NCBI GenBank assembly: GCA_011390085.1
Contig: JAABTB010000130.1
Coordinates: 1 to 6,676, forward strand
From: Desulfobacula sp.
GTDB taxonomy: Bacteria; Desulfobacterota; Desulfobacteria; Desulfobacterales; Desulfobacteraceae
DNA: 6,676 nucleotides
Reading direction: 5' to 3'
A program made the translations under genes and the position numbers. Position 1 is the stretch's first letter. Each line of letters starts with the position of its first letter. Under the pieces are notes generated by a model. The model searched no databases, was not told where the DNA came from, and worked only from the letters and a program-made list of their open reading frames with translations. Positions 5,849 to 6,676 of the stretch are shown here, one piece after another.

Positions 5849-6661
5849 TTAATTTATAAAGGTGTCGTGATGCCCGCCAATAAGGAGTTTCACACCGATA
5901 AAGGTAAATATGATGATGGAAAAACCAATGATGGCCATGATGGCGGATTTTCGGCCCCGCCACCCGGAATAAAACCGAAGGTGCAAAAGGGCGGCATAGA
6001 TCAGCCAGGTTCCCACGGAAGCGATTTCCTTTGGATCCCAGCTCCAGAATCTTCCCCAGATGACCTTTGCATAAATAAAGCCGGTCACAAGCCCGATGGT
6101 CATCAGGGCAAACCCTGTGGTAAGGCAGGTATATCCGGCATCATCCAGGAAATCCAATGAAGGCAGCCGTTTAAAAAAAAAGCCGGGGGTTTTGGTTTTG
6201 ATGCCCTTTTCCTGAAGCAGGTATAAGATTCCCGTACCGCAGGCAAGGGCCAGGGCTGCCTCACCTGCAAAAATAAGAAGAATATGGGAATAAAACCAGA
6301 AGCCCTTAAAAATTTCATTTTTTTCAGCCGGAGCGTCGGGGATGAGCCATGCAATTCCCATGGTAACCGATAAAAGGACAGAGGCAAATATCCCGAGAAT
6401 TTTCAGGTCTGATTTATATTGAAAAAACAAAAACATGCAGCCCAGGGCAAAGGCCGATAGGAACAAGCTCTGGGATAAGTTCTGGATGGGCACATGGTGG
6501 TTAAAAAAAGTATAGGCCGCCATACTGATGAAATGAAGCAAAACAGCAGCGGCAATCAGGCACAGACCTGCTTTTTGATACGGTTTTTTCCGGCTGAATA
6601 AAAAGCCGCCATATCCCGCCATGCTTAAAAAATAGAGTACAGTGGCTATCTGCAACAGCAT
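5849..6661 (-). CDS. ccsA: CcsA/HemX-family cytochrome c assembly membrane protein
   Basis: This is a 270-residue protein with about eight hydrophobic segments (roughly 3-21, 31-52, 65-81, 87-108, 122-148, 178-198, 213-230, 238-257). The heme-binding tryptophan-rich signature of the CcsA/CcmC/ResC group is present as WGRFWSWDPKE (202-212). Candidate heme-ligand histidines are H43, H126 (YSHILL), H227 (LLHLRF) and H264/H265 near the C-terminus. These proteins move heme across the inner membrane for cytochrome c maturation. The short length and the place directly before hemA also recall HemX, a family member tied to HemA in Gram-positive bacteria, so the exact role is open. The ATG at 6661 is preceded by GGAT 8 bases upstream, but the frame stays open to the right edge for five more codons, so a start outside the window cannot be excluded. 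Confidence 0.85.
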   Translation of the reverse strand: MLLQIATVLYFLSMAGYGGFLFSRKKPYQKAGLCLIAAAVLLHFISMAAYTFFNHHVPIQNLSQSLFLSAFALGCMFLFFQYKSDLKILGIFASVLLSVTMGIAWLIPDAPAEKNEIFKGFWFYSHILLIFAGEAALALACGTGILYLLQEKGIKTKTPGFFFKRLPSLDFLDDAGYTCLTTGFALMTIGLVTGFIYAKVIWGRFWSWDPKEIASVGTWLIYAALLHLRFYSGWRGRKSAIMAIIGFSIIIFTFIGVKLLIGGHHDTFIN

Positions 6662-6676
6662 ATCATCGATCCGAAC

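Noticed and set aside
5651..6160. 169-codon plus-strand open frame across the hemA/ccsA junction
   Set aside because: It is the low-complexity antisense of two well-supported genes (Pro/Gly/Lys-rich, no domain).
1..6676. Mobile element, CRISPR array, tRNA or rRNA gene
   Set aside because: No transposase, integrase, terminal repeats, regularly spaced repeats or tRNA-like cloverleaf was seen; the window reads as ordinary chromosomal housekeeping DNA apart from the fusion gene.

Overview
This window carries seven genes, all on the minus strand, so transcription runs from high to low coordinates. The layout suggests a Gram-negative anaerobe of the former Deltaproteobacteria (Desulfobacterota, Desulfobacter-like). 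The reasons are a C5-pathway hemA behind a CcsA/HemX-type membrane gene, a short canonical DksA, an RNase III gene followed by an Elp3-like radical SAM gene, and a chemoreceptor-like gene nearby. This placement rests on gene order and protein style only; no database search was possible.

In transcriptional order: (1) 6661-5849, a CcsA/HemX-family heme-handling membrane protein, then after 10 bases (2) 5838-4546, hemA, glutamyl-tRNA reductase. Together they form a heme/cytochrome block. (3) A 123-base gap holds a small perfect hairpin and the best promoter in the window (TTTACA, 16 bases, TATAAT). It opens a second block: (4) 4422-4060 dksA; (5) 4041-2479, a 520-residue protein; (6) 2468-1440, an Elp3-like radical SAM enzyme; (7) 1477-401, an M19 membrane-dipeptidase-family protein whose start overlaps the radical SAM gene. 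After a 184-base gap with a possible promoter and interleaved inverted repeats, (8) the first 72 codons of a chemoreceptor-like membrane protein run off the left edge.

The most interesting object is gene 5. It is one reading frame encoding a complete PHP-domain phosphoesterase of the YciV/TrpH (RNase AM) type fused to a complete RNase III. Both halves keep their expected metal ligands and catalytic residues. RNase III makes the first cuts in precursor rRNA, and E. coli RNase AM trims the 5' ends of rRNAs. The fusion therefore looks like a two-step rRNA maturation enzyme in one chain. It sits directly behind dksA, whose product controls rRNA transcription, and starts with TTG in the same frame as the dksA stop codon. 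A block that joins control of rRNA synthesis, rRNA processing and possibly tRNA modification is the main proposal from this window.
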